Shown here: positions 1 through 7,994 of the stretch, one piece after another
How positions within the stretch are numbered: the first letter of the stretch is position 1
How the letters are laid out: the number at the start of each line of letters is the position of its first letter
Assembly: GCA_919901555.1 (NCBI GenBank)
Contig: CAKKPG010000058.1
Location: 1-40,844, forward strand
Direction: 5' to 3'
DNA from: Nitrospiria bacterium
GTDB taxonomy: Bacteria > Nitrospirota > UBA9217
DNA: 40,844 bases
Made by a program: the position numbers and the translations under genes
The notes under the pieces: model-generated
Told to the model about the DNA's origin: nothing
Seen by the model: only the letters and a program-made list of their open reading frames with translations
Database searches by the model: none

Positions 1-47
1 AGGGAGAGAACGCCGCCGAGGACGATGCCGGTTTCAACGTAGCTCAT
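1..47 (-). CDS. 5' end of an unidentified minus-strand gene
   Basis: Only the first 15 or so codons are in the window, reading leftwards off the edge. The start ATG lies at 45-47 with a GGAG ribosome-binding site just upstream. The visible peptide begins MSYVETGIVLGGVL, which is hydrophobic and glycine-rich and would fit the first membrane helix or signal anchor of a membrane protein. That is too little to name a family. Confidence 0.45.
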   Translation of the reverse strand, partial: MSYVETGIVLGGVLS

Positions 48-219
48 ATATTCTCCATTTCTGCAACAAGCCGCATCATAATAATCGTACCTCTTCGCAT
101 TTTCCGATTTTATCGGCGTCCAAAAAAGTTTGGCTCTTGGCACGAAAGTATGGGTGCCATTATGCCCCTTAACGTCCAGATTCACCACCGAGACGCGGGG
201 AAAACCCTTTACTACTTGC

Positions 220-250
220 TTACCACGGATTTTCACGGAATTACACGGAA
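220..250. repeat. left arm of inverted repeat flanking the GxxExxY gene
   Basis: The segment contains TTACCACGGA, CACGGAAT and CACGGA blocks. The reverse complement of 636-667 carries the same three blocks in the same order with small spacer differences. The two arms enclose only the GxxExxY gene at 254-628. A shared dispersed repeat or the ends of a small mobile cassette would both explain this. Confidence 0.6.
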
Positions 251-253
251 CAA

Positions 254-628
254 TCAAAAGACCCTTCTTATAAATTCAAATGTATCTCCACCAAAATTAA
301 ACAAAAGGCCTACCCTTAATTTGGTTGTCTTGAGATAATTTATCAATTGTGCTTCGTCCTGCTTGGCTATTTTCTTTATCGCCTTGTTTTCAAGAAGGAT
401 TTTATTTTCCACTAAGAGATCAGCACGAAACCTGCGTTCAAAAACAACATCCTTATAATGAACATCCAACTCCTGTTGCCTTTGATAAGCTATCTTCAGT
501 GCATTTAGTTCATAACATAAAGCATCTTCATAAACCGATTCCAAATAACCTGGTCCAAGTTCTTTATGTACTTCCTGGCCCGCTCCAATAATTTTATACG
601 TCAACTCTTCATGTAATAAGGTATTCAT
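254..628 (-). CDS. GxxExxY family protein (PDDEXK-like)
   Basis: This 124-residue protein matches the GxxExxY family (PF13366), a compact PD-(D/E)XK nuclease-like fold whose function is not established. The defining motif is visible near residues 17-35 as GxxxxVHKELGPGYLESVYE. It is followed by a conserved acidic and basic core (FRADLLV, then LLENKAIKK). Length is typical for the family, so the gene looks complete. It is AT-richer than the genes to its right and sits alone between two inverted repeat arms that begin within a few bases of its ends. No strong Shine-Dalgarno sequence is visible before the ATG at 628. Family assignment is firm; biological role is unknown. Confidence 0.85.
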   Translation of the reverse strand: MNTLLHEELTYKIIGAGQEVHKELGPGYLESVYEDALCYELNALKIAYQRQQELDVHYKDVVFERRFRADLLVENKILLENKAIKKIAKQDEAQLINYLKTTKLRVGLLFNFGGDTFEFIRRVF

Positions 629-635
629 TATTGTA

Positions 636-667
636 TCCGTGATATTCCGTGGCCTTTTCCGTGGTAA
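636..667. repeat. right arm of inverted repeat flanking the GxxExxY gene
   Basis: Read on the minus strand this segment gives TTACCACGGA, then CCACGGAAT, then CACGGA, matching the arm at 220-250 block for block. It lies 8 bases upstream of the GxxExxY start codon, so it could also influence its transcription. Confidence 0.6.
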
Positions 668-751
668 CTGCTTGAATTTTATCTCTATTCATCATTGCTA
701 CCTTCAAGGCATATTACCCACAGCATCTTGCCATGAACCAAAAGTTTTTAC

Positions 752-1474
752 CTATTTCCGCTTCTTCAGCATCCGTGCGATCTCGTCTTCGCCCAGGGGC
801 TTCGGCTGCTTCACGCGCAGACTTTCGGCCCATTCACGGGCAAAGTCGCGCTGCAGATAGACGTTCAGCAGGCCCGTGATTACCATGGCCAGTGCCGCGC
901 CGGCGCTGGCAAGGGCCATGTCCTTATGGGCGTCCCAGATATCGCCCTGGGTCCCCAGATAGGCCGCTCCCAGGCCGCCTCCGAAGAGGGCCGCCGCCGC
1001 CCATTCGAAGAGTTCGTAGATCATGGACGTGGACATGGTAAGGTCCAGCGGAAGGAAATATCCCCAGAACCCCCTGACGTTTGCCACGCGCAGGAACACC
1101 TCCCGCACGGGATAGGCGAGCAGCAGCCCGTAGCTGAAGTGTACGACGCGGTCGAAATTGTTTCGCTCCCAGCCGAGGAGCGGGTTCAGGGACGTTCCGA
1201 AGAGCGATTGGAACCACCGGTCATAGGGGACCTCAGCGTAGGTGTAATGGGCGCCGACCTCGTGAAGGCAGAGGAACAGGAAGATCAAAGTATAGGAAAT
1301 GCGCGAAAGGAGCATCCTCCGGTGAAAGGTCGCGACCAGGACGACAAAGGCGACGACGATTGCATTCTCTAGCGCCCAGTCGTCACGATAGTGAGGCTTG
1401 ATCGCCAGGGCGGTCCAGAGAACAAAAAACAGAGATGCCAATATCAGGAGATAGCGGCGATGGGGAATCGGCAT
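752..1474 (-). CDS. DUF2238 / YjdF family inner-membrane protein
   Basis: This 240-residue integral membrane protein has about six hydrophobic segments and a basic, charged C-terminal tail ending KKRK. The central signature of the DUF2238 (YjdF) family is present: HEVGAHYTY near residue 91, then DRVVHFSYGLLLAYPVRE, then a STSMIYELFEWAAA segment and a GTQGDIWDAHKDMALA segment. The conserved His, Glu and Asp residues in and next to the helices resemble a buried metal or ion site, but the activity of the family is unknown. The start at 1474 is supported by a GGAG sequence 7 bases upstream. The gene stands alone, divergent from the barrel protein that follows. Confidence 0.85.
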   Translation of the reverse strand: MPIPHRRYLLILASLFFVLWTALAIKPHYRDDWALENAIVVAFVVLVATFHRRMLLSRISYTLIFLFLCLHEVGAHYTYAEVPYDRWFQSLFGTSLNPLLGWERNNFDRVVHFSYGLLLAYPVREVFLRVANVRGFWGYFLPLDLTMSTSMIYELFEWAAAALFGGGLGAAYLGTQGDIWDAHKDMALASAGAALAMVITGLLNVYLQRDFAREWAESLRVKQPKPLGEDEIARMLKKRK

Positions 1475-1672
1475 GGGCAGGCTCCATGAACAGGAAATTG
1501 GAAACTGGACGCAATTCTATCAGAAAACGCATGAATTTGCACCTGCCTTCCTCTCTTTTTCCGAGGATGCCTCCTTCCCCAGCCATGGCACGAAGAGGGC
1601 AAAAATTTTCATGACAACGCCGCCGATCGGTGATATTCTTATCACTGTTAGATGATAAATAAGGAGGAGACC

Positions 1673-2569
1673 ATGCCTTCATTCTGCCCAAGAGTAAAAT
1701 TTGTCCACATGATCCGATTCTTTATCATCATCGCTATCTTTACTCTGCTATGGACAGGAAGCGCCTCGGCCGGAGAGTCCGCCGGCCTCGAGAGAAAAGT
1801 CCAGACCACGTTCCACGCGGACCTCGCCAGCCAGGTAAACCCCGAAGGGCTCCAGCTCTTCGTCGGCGGCTATCGCCGGTGGATCTCGGGGATGGACCAA
1901 GAGCTGGGGACGCCCTCATCGTACCTCCAGACCGGCATGGGCCTCGGCGCGAGCCCCGCCTATACAAAGGCGGCAATCCACGGCGAGTGGATGCCCGCGG
2001 TCTTCGCCAAGGTGCGGCTGGAGTACGACTTCTACCGGTTCTTCGGCGACTTCGGAGCCCTGCTTTCCTTCACGTCAGCGGACTCTCCATTTGGTAGACG
2101 CGAGGTGAAAGCCAAGGAAGGGCAGGAGGAAAGCGCCTGGGGACGGCGGGTGCTGCTCCAGCCCACGCTGTACGCGAAAGCCGGTCCCGTCATCATCAGC
2201 AACCAGACGGACCTTGCCTACTACCGGTTCAGCGGGAATGGCCCCTATTTTCTGGACTGGGAGTATGACACGCTGCTCAAGGACGGGGACTCGGTGATCG
2301 CCAACAGGACCCAGTTCCTGCTCAAGCCCTGGAAGCGAGGACAGGAAGCGATGCTGCTCGTGGGCCCGTACTATGAAGTGACCCGCGCCCATGACGCGGA
2401 CCTGACACGGCAGCGCCTGGGCGGCGTCCTGTACTGGGTCCCGGCGGACAAGCTCGGCTCCGTCGACCGGCCGAGAATATATTCCCAGCTCGGCGTGAAC
2501 CTGCAGGACCGGAACCGGGACAACGAGATGTTTTTCACGATCGGCGTCGGGTTTGATTATGATCTGTAG
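1673..2569 (+). CDS. outer-membrane beta-barrel protein, unknown function
   Basis: The protein has 298 residues, starting at the ATG at 1673 because AAGGAGGAGACC directly precedes it; an in-frame ATG 21 bases earlier has no such site. Residues 1-33 form a signal peptide with a long hydrophobic core ending SASA|GE. The rest is rich in alternating aromatic and polar strands typical of a small transmembrane barrel, including 'YRRWISG', 'LEYDFYRFFGDFG', 'LLQPTLYAKAG' and a final strand ending VGFDYDL. No catalytic motif is seen. It converges with the Omp85-type gene at 2627-3895, so the two are not co-transcribed. Location in the outer membrane is an inference from the sequence pattern. Confidence 0.7.
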   Translation: MPSFCPRVKFVHMIRFFIIIAIFTLLWTGSASAGESAGLERKVQTTFHADLASQVNPEGLQLFVGGYRRWISGMDQELGTPSSYLQTGMGLGASPAYTKAAIHGEWMPAVFAKVRLEYDFYRFFGDFGALLSFTSADSPFGRREVKAKEGQEESAWGRRVLLQPTLYAKAGPVIISNQTDLAYYRFSGNGPYFLDWEYDTLLKDGDSVIANRTQFLLKPWKRGQEAMLLVGPYYEVTRAHDADLTRQRLGGVLYWVPADKLGSVDRPRIYSQLGVNLQDRNRDNEMFFTIGVGFDYDL

Positions 2570-2576
2570 GCCTGCG

Positions 2577-2623
2577 CGGTCCCGCTGGAGCCTGCCCCAG
2601 CATGGTTAAAGCAGGGGGGACCG
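2577..2623. terminator. possible shared hairpin between convergent barrel genes
   Basis: CGGTCCC at 2577-2583 pairs with GGGACCG at 2617-2623, and an inner CCTGC/GCAGG pair nests inside. It sits in the 57-base gap between two convergent stop codons, where a bidirectional terminator is expected. There is no clear T-run, so it is only a candidate. Confidence 0.3.
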
Positions 2624-2626
2624 GCT

Positions 2627-3895
2627 TTAAAGCGGTTCCCAGGGATAGCCGAAAATGATCGTGGTCTCGAAGCCTTCCTTCCCGGCGGCCACGTCCGCGC
2701 GGAACACGACGCCCGAGGCGGTGACCATCCGGAAGCCCGCGCCGTAAGACGCCCGGTAGATGTCGCCGAGTCTCTTGCGCTCGTCCTCCACGCTGCCCAG
2801 CTCATAAAAGAACGCGAGCTGCAGCACGGTGCGGATGTCTTTGGCGATAAAGATGTCGAAGGGCCGCGCCTCCTCGGTCAAGTTGAATCGGAACTCGGTC
2901 CCGTAAAAGACCGCGTGGGCGCCTTTATACCGGTCATTGGGATAAGACCGCAGCCTGCTCGTGCCGCCGAAGGAGCCCGCGGTGCCGTAGGTGTTGGCAG
3001 CGACGATGCTGTCAACAACGGCCCAGCAATCTTGCCACTCTTGCGTATCAACGGCAAGGTCATTGCAGTTTAACCCTTGTTCGACCGAGATGGTATCCCG
3101 ATTGATTTCCCCCTGCCTCAAGACGTGTGCGTCCGCTCGAAAATAATTGAACACCCAGGTACTGATCCGGCCCATGGGAATGTATGCCGTGGCATTGTAC
3201 TCCATATGATAGAAGTCCGGGTCGCTCTGGTCCTTGGGCGGCGACCACCACCGGCCCGCGTCGAGCCGCAGTCCCCGGCGCGGGTCGGCGTAATCGTCGG
3301 TCAGGTCGAAGCGGGTCCCGAGGACATAGACCTGCTCCCGCCAGGGCTGAGGGTCCTGCACGTCGAGGATGGTGTTGCCCTCGGGGTCGAGGATGGCGCC
3401 GAGCTTTGAGTTGATGAGGTAGCCGCCGCCGTAGACCTCGAACTTCCGGTCGAAGTAGGTATTGGTGAGCCGCCCGCCGATGAACTGGAAGTTGTCGAAC
3501 TTCAAGAGCGTGTAGTCGTGCTCGGCGGTGTTCATGCCCCGCTCGCTGAAACTGGTCACCGTTGCCTTGTTGAACCGCTCAACGTTGATGTCCAGGATGA
3601 GTCTTTCCGGCACGAGGTGGACGTCGATGATCCCGAGCCCGAGACCCAGCATGTCGCCGGTCAGACCGAATCCGAAGAGGTCGGTGTAGGTGCCGCCGAG
3701 ATTCATGCCGAGTCCGATCACGGCCAGGCCGTCGCCGATGCCCGGCAGGCTGTAGGGCGTGGGGAAAATATAATAGCCGGATTCCTTCTGGAACTGCGGT
3801 TTCCGGCGGTCGGGAATCGGCAAGTCGGCAACGGCGTCTGTTGCAAGCATCAGGATCAGGAAAACAACGGCCAAATACCGCGGGAACCGGACCAT
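2627..3895 (-). CDS. Omp85/surface-antigen-type outer-membrane barrel protein
   Basis: This 422-residue exported protein begins with a signal peptide (residues 1-23, cleavage after AVA). It then consists of repeated amphipathic strands resembling the C-terminal barrel of the BamA/TamA (bacterial surface antigen) family. The stretch GGTSRLRSYPNDRYKG near residue 315 resembles the conserved lid-locking region of Omp85 barrels, which normally contains an R-G-Y or similar triad. The strand '(V)FYGTEFRFNL' follows as it does in that family. There is no POTRA domain, so this is a barrel-only member; such proteins have been seen as patatin or porin-like translocators. The start at 3895 has a GAGGAGGGG site. 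Function is unknown and no partner protein is adjacent. Confidence 0.7.
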   Translation of the reverse strand: MVRFPRYLAVVFLILMLATDAVADLPIPDRRKPQFQKESGYYIFPTPYSLPGIGDGLAVIGLGMNLGGTYTDLFGFGLTGDMLGLGLGIIDVHLVPERLILDINVERFNKATVTSFSERGMNTAEHDYTLLKFDNFQFIGGRLTNTYFDRKFEVYGGGYLINSKLGAILDPEGNTILDVQDPQPWREQVYVLGTRFDLTDDYADPRRGLRLDAGRWWSPPKDQSDPDFYHMEYNATAYIPMGRISTWVFNYFRADAHVLRQGEINRDTISVEQGLNCNDLAVDTQEWQDCWAVVDSIVAANTYGTAGSFGGTSRLRSYPNDRYKGAHAVFYGTEFRFNLTEEARPFDIFIAKDIRTVLQLAFFYELGSVEDERKRLGDIYRASYGAGFRMVTASGVVFRADVAAGKEGFETTIIFGYPWEPL

Positions 3896-4071
3896 CGGCG
3901 CCCCTCCTCACGATGTTTTATGAATACGTCCCCACCCCTGGGTCTATGACGCCCGGCTGTTTTATTAAGAAACGTACATGAACTGCGCTCACAAAGGGAG
4001 ATGAAAATCGGTAGTCATCCGGCCACCTTATCATCACCCTCATCTTTGAATTCTTCCCATCTCATAGAAGA

Positions 4072-4118
4072 CCCTCACCCCTACCCCTCTCCCCTTGAGG
4101 GAGAGGGACAAAGGGAGG
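4072..4118. repeat. dispersed palindromic repeat, copy 1
   Basis: CCCTCTCCC (4085-4093) and GGGAGAGGG (4099-4107) form a perfect 9-bp stem with a 5-base loop, flanked by CCCTCACC on the left and AGGGAGGGG on the right. The same element recurs around 4826, 22055 and 30006. It lies in the 3896-4157 gap, in which I see no gene. Confidence 0.7.
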
Positions 4119-4157
4119 GGGGGTTTCATGATTGAAGAGCTTTGGAAAAAAGCATTT

Positions 4158-4793
4158 TCAGATGAAAGCCACGAAATCGGTGACATAATGGGCGATAAGG
4201 GCCGGGACCACGGAACCCGTCCTCACCATGACGTACATGGGCAGGATCGCCCACAGGCCCGCAACAATGATGATATTCAATCCCTGCGACCAGTGCATAA
4301 GCCCGAACAGAAGGGACGAGATCATGATCATGGCTGCCGGTTTTGGGATGACGCGTTTCATGACCGTGTAAAAAAACGCCCTGAAGATGAGCTCTTCCGT
4401 TACGCTCACGAGCGCAATGCCCGCGGTCAGGTCAATGACCTTGAGGGAGAGATTTTTTATCACCGGGAACGTGGCAGGCTTGAGCGAAGACGATAATTTT
4501 TCCAAAAGACCCGTCCCGACCTGATCAACCAGCACGCCGGCAGCAGACGCCAGGACGGACCACGTGACGCCCTGTTTCAGATCGAGCTTGACCAGCCCGA
4601 AATCAGCCGGGGTCGCTCTGTGTTTTTTGATGAGGTAGAGAATAACGGCAACGGCCGCTATCCTGACCGCATAATCGACGAACAGCCATTCGCGATAATT
4701 ATGCACCGGCATGAACAGGAAATCATTCAAATAGAAGAATGACATGAGGACGCCCAGTGAAAGCACTTTGACTTTTCGGTCCCGCTCGTCCAT
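4158..4793 (-). CDS. CPBP family intramembrane metalloprotease (Abi/CAAX-like)
   Basis: This 211-residue membrane protein has about six hydrophobic segments. It carries the three signatures of the CPBP (CAAX protease and bacteriocin-processing, PF02517) family: EELIFRAFF near residue 133, FGLMHW near 163, and ALIAHYVTDF near 198. The two Glu and two His residues of these motifs are the expected active site of a glutamate-type membrane protease. The substrate cannot be told from sequence; relatives act on prenylated proteins, bacteriocins or regulators. The start at 4793 has a GAGAGGA site. It is co-oriented with the helicase upstream but separated from it by about 70 bases holding a palindromic repeat, so co-transcription is uncertain. 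Confidence 0.85.
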   Translation of the reverse strand: MDERDRKVKVLSLGVLMSFFYLNDFLFMPVHNYREWLFVDYAVRIAAVAVILYLIKKHRATPADFGLVKLDLKQGVTWSVLASAAGVLVDQVGTGLLEKLSSSLKPATFPVIKNLSLKVIDLTAGIALVSVTEELIFRAFFYTVMKRVIPKPAAMIMISSLLFGLMHWSQGLNIIIVAGLWAILPMYVMVRTGSVVPALIAHYVTDFVAFI

Positions 4794-4825
4794 CGAGATC
4801 CTCTCTCCGACCGGATGCAGTCTTT

Positions 4826-4860
4826 GACCCTCTCCCTCCCGGCAGAGGGACGGGGCAAGG
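4826..4860. repeat. dispersed palindromic repeat, degenerate copy 2
   Basis: ACCCTCTCCCTCCC followed by AGAGGGACGGGG is a shortened, imperfect version of the element at 4072 and 30006. It fills the gap between the helicase stop and the CPBP start. Confidence 0.5.
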
Positions 4861-4865
4861 CGAAA

Positions 4866-6482
4866 TTAAAACAGGCCCAACTGTTTCTCCCGCTGCTTTT
4901 CCTTCTTCACCCTGTCAGGCACAATGCTCACGCCGATGAATTTTCCCGGGATCTCGCTCAAAAAGGGAGAGGGCAACGGAGTGAGCTGCTGCCCGTAGAG
5001 GAAGCGACGCCGGGAATGGACAAGGAACAGCTCGTCCTTCGCCCTTGTCATGCCCACATAGAAGAGCCGCCGCTCTTCCTCGATGTCGACGCCGTCCTTC
5101 ATGATGGTACAGGGAATCAGGCCCTCCTCGCATCCGGTGATGAATACCACGGGAAACTCCAGGCCCTTTGCCATGTGCAGGGTCATGAGCGCGACCGCAT
5201 CGGCCCGGGGATCGAAGAAATCCGCTGCAGTCAGGAGCTTTGCTTCCTTGGCGTCAATTGCATCAGCCGGGCCCGGCCCTGCGGCATTGTCAGGCTGAAT
5301 GAGCGACTGGAGGTAGGCAATGGTCTCCTCTATTTCTTTTGTCTGCGCATTGCTCCTGCGGCCGATCACCTGATAAGGAATGCCCGATGCGCTGAAGGTC
5401 TCCTCCAGCGCCTTTGCCTGGGCATTCGTTCTGTAGATCACGGCAAAGTCGGAGAACCGGAAAGAACGCTCCGTAACGCGCCGTGCCCCACTGGTATACT
5501 GCTGATAATGGCTCGTGCCGCCCATGCGATGCTCGATCTCGTTGACGATGAATTCGCCTTCCTCCCTCTCGTCCGGCACGGACAGGAGGCTGATCTGCGG
5601 TCCCTGTTCCCGCGTCGGAACGAGCTCCTTGGTGATGCGCTTTTGATTGTTCTTGATCACGGTGTCCGCCGCGTTCAGGACCGCCGCCGTTGACCGGTAG
5701 TTCTCGGCAAGGGTTATCCTTGCCGCGCCCGGGAAATCCTTTTCGAAGTTCAGAAAATTCTCGAGGTCCGCGCCCCGGAAGGCATAGATAGCCTGGTCCG
5801 GGTCTCCAACGGCGCAGACATTGCCCGCAGGGCCGGCAAGGAGCCTCAGCAAGCAATACTGGGCGGGATTGATGTCCTGGTACTCATCGACGATGATGTA
5901 CTTGAATCTGTCCTGATAGGTACGGGCGATATCGCTGTTTTGAAGCATCTCAATGGGAGTGCCGATGAGGTCGTCGAAGTCGAAGGCATTGCGCTGCTTT
6001 AATGCAGCCTGGTAGGCTTCGTAGATCTCTCCTGTTTCGCCATCCCCATCGACCAGGAAATTCTTTATCCGCGATATCCGTTCAACCATCTGCTGAGCTT
6101 TTTTGACTGAATCCTTCATCAGCGGCTTCAGAAGCTCCACCTGCTCATCCCTGTCGAGAATAACGAATTCTTCGCCGCGGCTGTCCCTGATGATCCTGAG
6201 GCCGAGGAGATGGAAGGTGCCGATGAATATCTTCCCTGCGTCTTCGCCGAACAATGCCTGCGACCTCTCCCGCATCTCCCGCGCCGCCCGGTTCGTGAAC
6301 GTCACGGCGAGGATGTTCTCCGGCCGTGCGCCCTGATGAATGAGACAGGCGATCCGCCGGACAATGGTCAGCGTCTTCCCCGTGCCCGGCCCGGCGACGA
6401 CTAAGAGCGGGCCGTTAGTGGTTGTCACGGCTTGCTTCTGGGGCTCGTTGAGGTCGTCGAATATATGAGAAGTTAACGCCAT
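4866..6482 (-). CDS. UvrD/Rep-type superfamily 1 DNA helicase, reduced 2B subdomain
   Basis: This 538-residue ATP-dependent helicase has the full set of SF1A motifs. Walker A GPGTGKT is at 31-37. Motif Ia (AVTFTNRAAREM), Walker B DEYQD, motif III GDPDQAIYAFRGA, motif IV YRTNAQAKALEE, motif V TLHMAKGLEF and motif VI YVGMTRAKDELF follow in order. UvrD, Rep and PcrA are usually 670-730 residues. Here only about 60 residues separate IPYQVIGRR from the motif V region, where subdomain 2B normally sits, so 2B is almost entirely absent. In Rep, 2B is autoinhibitory, so this enzyme may be constitutively active or governed by a partner. The endonuclease Q homologue lies 106 bases upstream in the same direction, suggesting a shared DNA-repair role. 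Confidence 0.92.
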   Translation of the reverse strand: MALTSHIFDDLNEPQKQAVTTTNGPLLVVAGPGTGKTLTIVRRIACLIHQGARPENILAVTFTNRAAREMRERSQALFGEDAGKIFIGTFHLLGLRIIRDSRGEEFVILDRDEQVELLKPLMKDSVKKAQQMVERISRIKNFLVDGDGETGEIYEAYQAALKQRNAFDFDDLIGTPIEMLQNSDIARTYQDRFKYIIVDEYQDINPAQYCLLRLLAGPAGNVCAVGDPDQAIYAFRGADLENFLNFEKDFPGAARITLAENYRSTAAVLNAADTVIKNNQKRITKELVPTREQGPQISLLSVPDEREEGEFIVNEIEHRMGGTSHYQQYTSGARRVTERSFRFSDFAVIYRTNAQAKALEETFSASGIPYQVIGRRSNAQTKEIEETIAYLQSLIQPDNAAGPGPADAIDAKEAKLLTAADFFDPRADAVALMTLHMAKGLEFPVVFITGCEEGLIPCTIMKDGVDIEEERRLFYVGMTRAKDELFLVHSRRRFLYGQQLTPLPSPFLSEIPGKFIGVSIVPDRVKKEKQREKQLGLF

Positions 6483-6502
6483 CCTGCCGCCAGCCTTAGT
6501 CC

Positions 6503-6530
6503 GTCATTCCCGCGAACGCGGGAATCCAGA
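6503..6530. repeat. palindromic ATTCCCGCG/CGCGGGAAT repeat
   Basis: ATTCCCGCG (6506-6514), AA, CGCGGGAAT (6517-6525) is a perfect 9-bp palindrome within GTCATTCCCGCG...GGGAATCCAGA. This is a widespread type of intergenic repeat in bacteria (a dRS3-like layout). It lies between the EndoQ and helicase genes. The rest of the gap holds a CTCCGTGACCTCTGTG phrase, also repeat-like. Confidence 0.65.
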
Positions 6531-6588
6531 GACTTTGCTTTCCTCCGTGACCTCTGTGTCCTGTGGCTGATCGCCTCTTCATTGACCT

Positions 6589-7860
6589 TCACAACAGCTT
6601 CATCTGCCCCTTGATCTCTTTCCGTTCCACTTCCTCGAAGATACTTACCTTCCCGTATTCCCCGTCATACCCCGGCGCGATGTGCACGTTGCCCGCGCGC
6701 ATGCGCGAGACGGCCTCGCGGATGAGCGGCGTGCCCGCCCGTTCGATGTCCTCGAGCGGGGCGTCCATGAGGATATGGAATTCATTGCCCAGCTTTTCGA
6801 GCAAGGGGAAATAAAGGGCGTTCACCTTCTTCGCGTTCACGCCGCACTTCAACCCCTCGGCAATGATCTCGGGCAGGGGAATGATGGAAAAGTACGTCGG
6901 CGCGCCGGGAAGCTTGAACCCTTCTTCCCGGTCAGCGAGCTTCTCGACCCGGTGCATCACGCCCACGGTCAGCTTCTTCCCGCATACGGGGCAGAGGTAG
7001 TCGTGATGGATCGTCTCCTTGGGAGAGAGGCTCACCCCGCAGTCCCGGTGGCCGTCGTAGTGGTACTTCCCTTCCTCGGGGAAGAACTCGATGGTGCCCA
7101 GAAAACCTTTTCGCGTTTTGATGGCATTTATCATCGCGGGATAGGAGATCTCTGTATCGAATTGATTCGCCTCGCGCCCGATCTTTGCCGCCGAGTGGGC
7201 ATCGGAATTCGAGACGAGCGTTATCCCGTCAAGGGCCGAAAGCCGCCGGTTCATAAGAGGGTCCGACGAGAGGCCTGTCTCGATAGCGTAAATATGCGGG
7301 GTGAGTTCTTCGAAACATTCTTCAAGCGAATCGAAGCCCGAGGCCGCGCCGAAGACGGAGAAGTGCGGCGTCCAGGCATGAGCAGGAATGAACAGGGCAT
7401 CGGGCGAGGCGTCGAGGGTGATCTTGAGCAACTCCTTGGCGTCGAGCCCGAGTATCGGCCTGCCGTCGGCATTGAGGTTCCCGATTTTGGATAAAACAAT
7501 ATTCAGTCGTGCGGCACTTGCAAAATCCGGCGCGAGGATTACGGAGTGTACCTTGCGCGTCCTTCCGTTCTTACCGTAGATGCAGCTTATCTCCGAGGAG
7601 AGGATAAAGTAGACATCGGCCTTGCATGATTCAGGAACATCGTCGGCCCGATACTCCTTCTTGAGCATGAACAAACCGTTGCCGACAGGGTCAAGCTTTT
7701 CATTCAACTCCTTGAGCCATTTCGGGTGCGTGAAGTCGCCGGTAGCAATGACCGTGATGCCCTTGAGCTGCGCCCATTTCCAGATGCCCTCGGGCGACAT
7801 GTCCTTGCTCGTGGCGCGGGAGTAGTGGGAGTGGACGTGGAGATCGGCGATGAAACGCAT
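6589..7860 (-). CDS. endonuclease Q homologue (PHP-domain deaminated-base nuclease)
   Basis: This 423-residue protein matches endonuclease Q in length and layout. That enzyme, known from Thermococcales and some bacteria, nicks DNA 5' of uracil, hypoxanthine and similar deaminated bases. The PHP metal-binding motifs are visible: DLHVHSHYS at residues 5-13, GDFTHPKW near 41, SSEIS near 88, IPAHAWTPH near 158, and NSDAHS near 218. A zinc-finger-like segment follows: a DCG cysteine, then CPVCGKKLTVGV near residues 290-300. It ends with RVEKLADR and an RAG.P...AV segment typical of the family. The helicase is the next gene downstream, and dCTP deaminase lies 134 bases upstream. Activity is inferred from the family. 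Confidence 0.85.
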   Translation of the reverse strand: MRFIADLHVHSHYSRATSKDMSPEGIWKWAQLKGITVIATGDFTHPKWLKELNEKLDPVGNGLFMLKKEYRADDVPESCKADVYFILSSEISCIYGKNGRTRKVHSVILAPDFASAARLNIVLSKIGNLNADGRPILGLDAKELLKITLDASPDALFIPAHAWTPHFSVFGAASGFDSLEECFEELTPHIYAIETGLSSDPLMNRRLSALDGITLVSNSDAHSAAKIGREANQFDTEISYPAMINAIKTRKGFLGTIEFFPEEGKYHYDGHRDCGVSLSPKETIHHDYLCPVCGKKLTVGVMHRVEKLADREEGFKLPGAPTYFSIIPLPEIIAEGLKCGVNAKKVNALYFPLLEKLGNEFHILMDAPLEDIERAGTPLIREAVSRMRAGNVHIAPGYDGEYGKVSIFEEVERKEIKGQMKLL

Positions 7861-7994
7861 GGGGAATTATAGCATGAAAATTGTTTTTTGCCAGGGATTA
7901 AGAAGGAGGACCAGGCCGTCTTCTGCGTCTCTTTGAGATGACGCCGACCGTTCATGACCCGGCACAATGCACGATTACTGTGCATGATGTACGG

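Noticed and set aside
4815-5693. Plus-strand open frame (292 codons) opposite the helicase
   Set aside because: Antisense to the helicase motifs; composition is a codon-shadow pattern.
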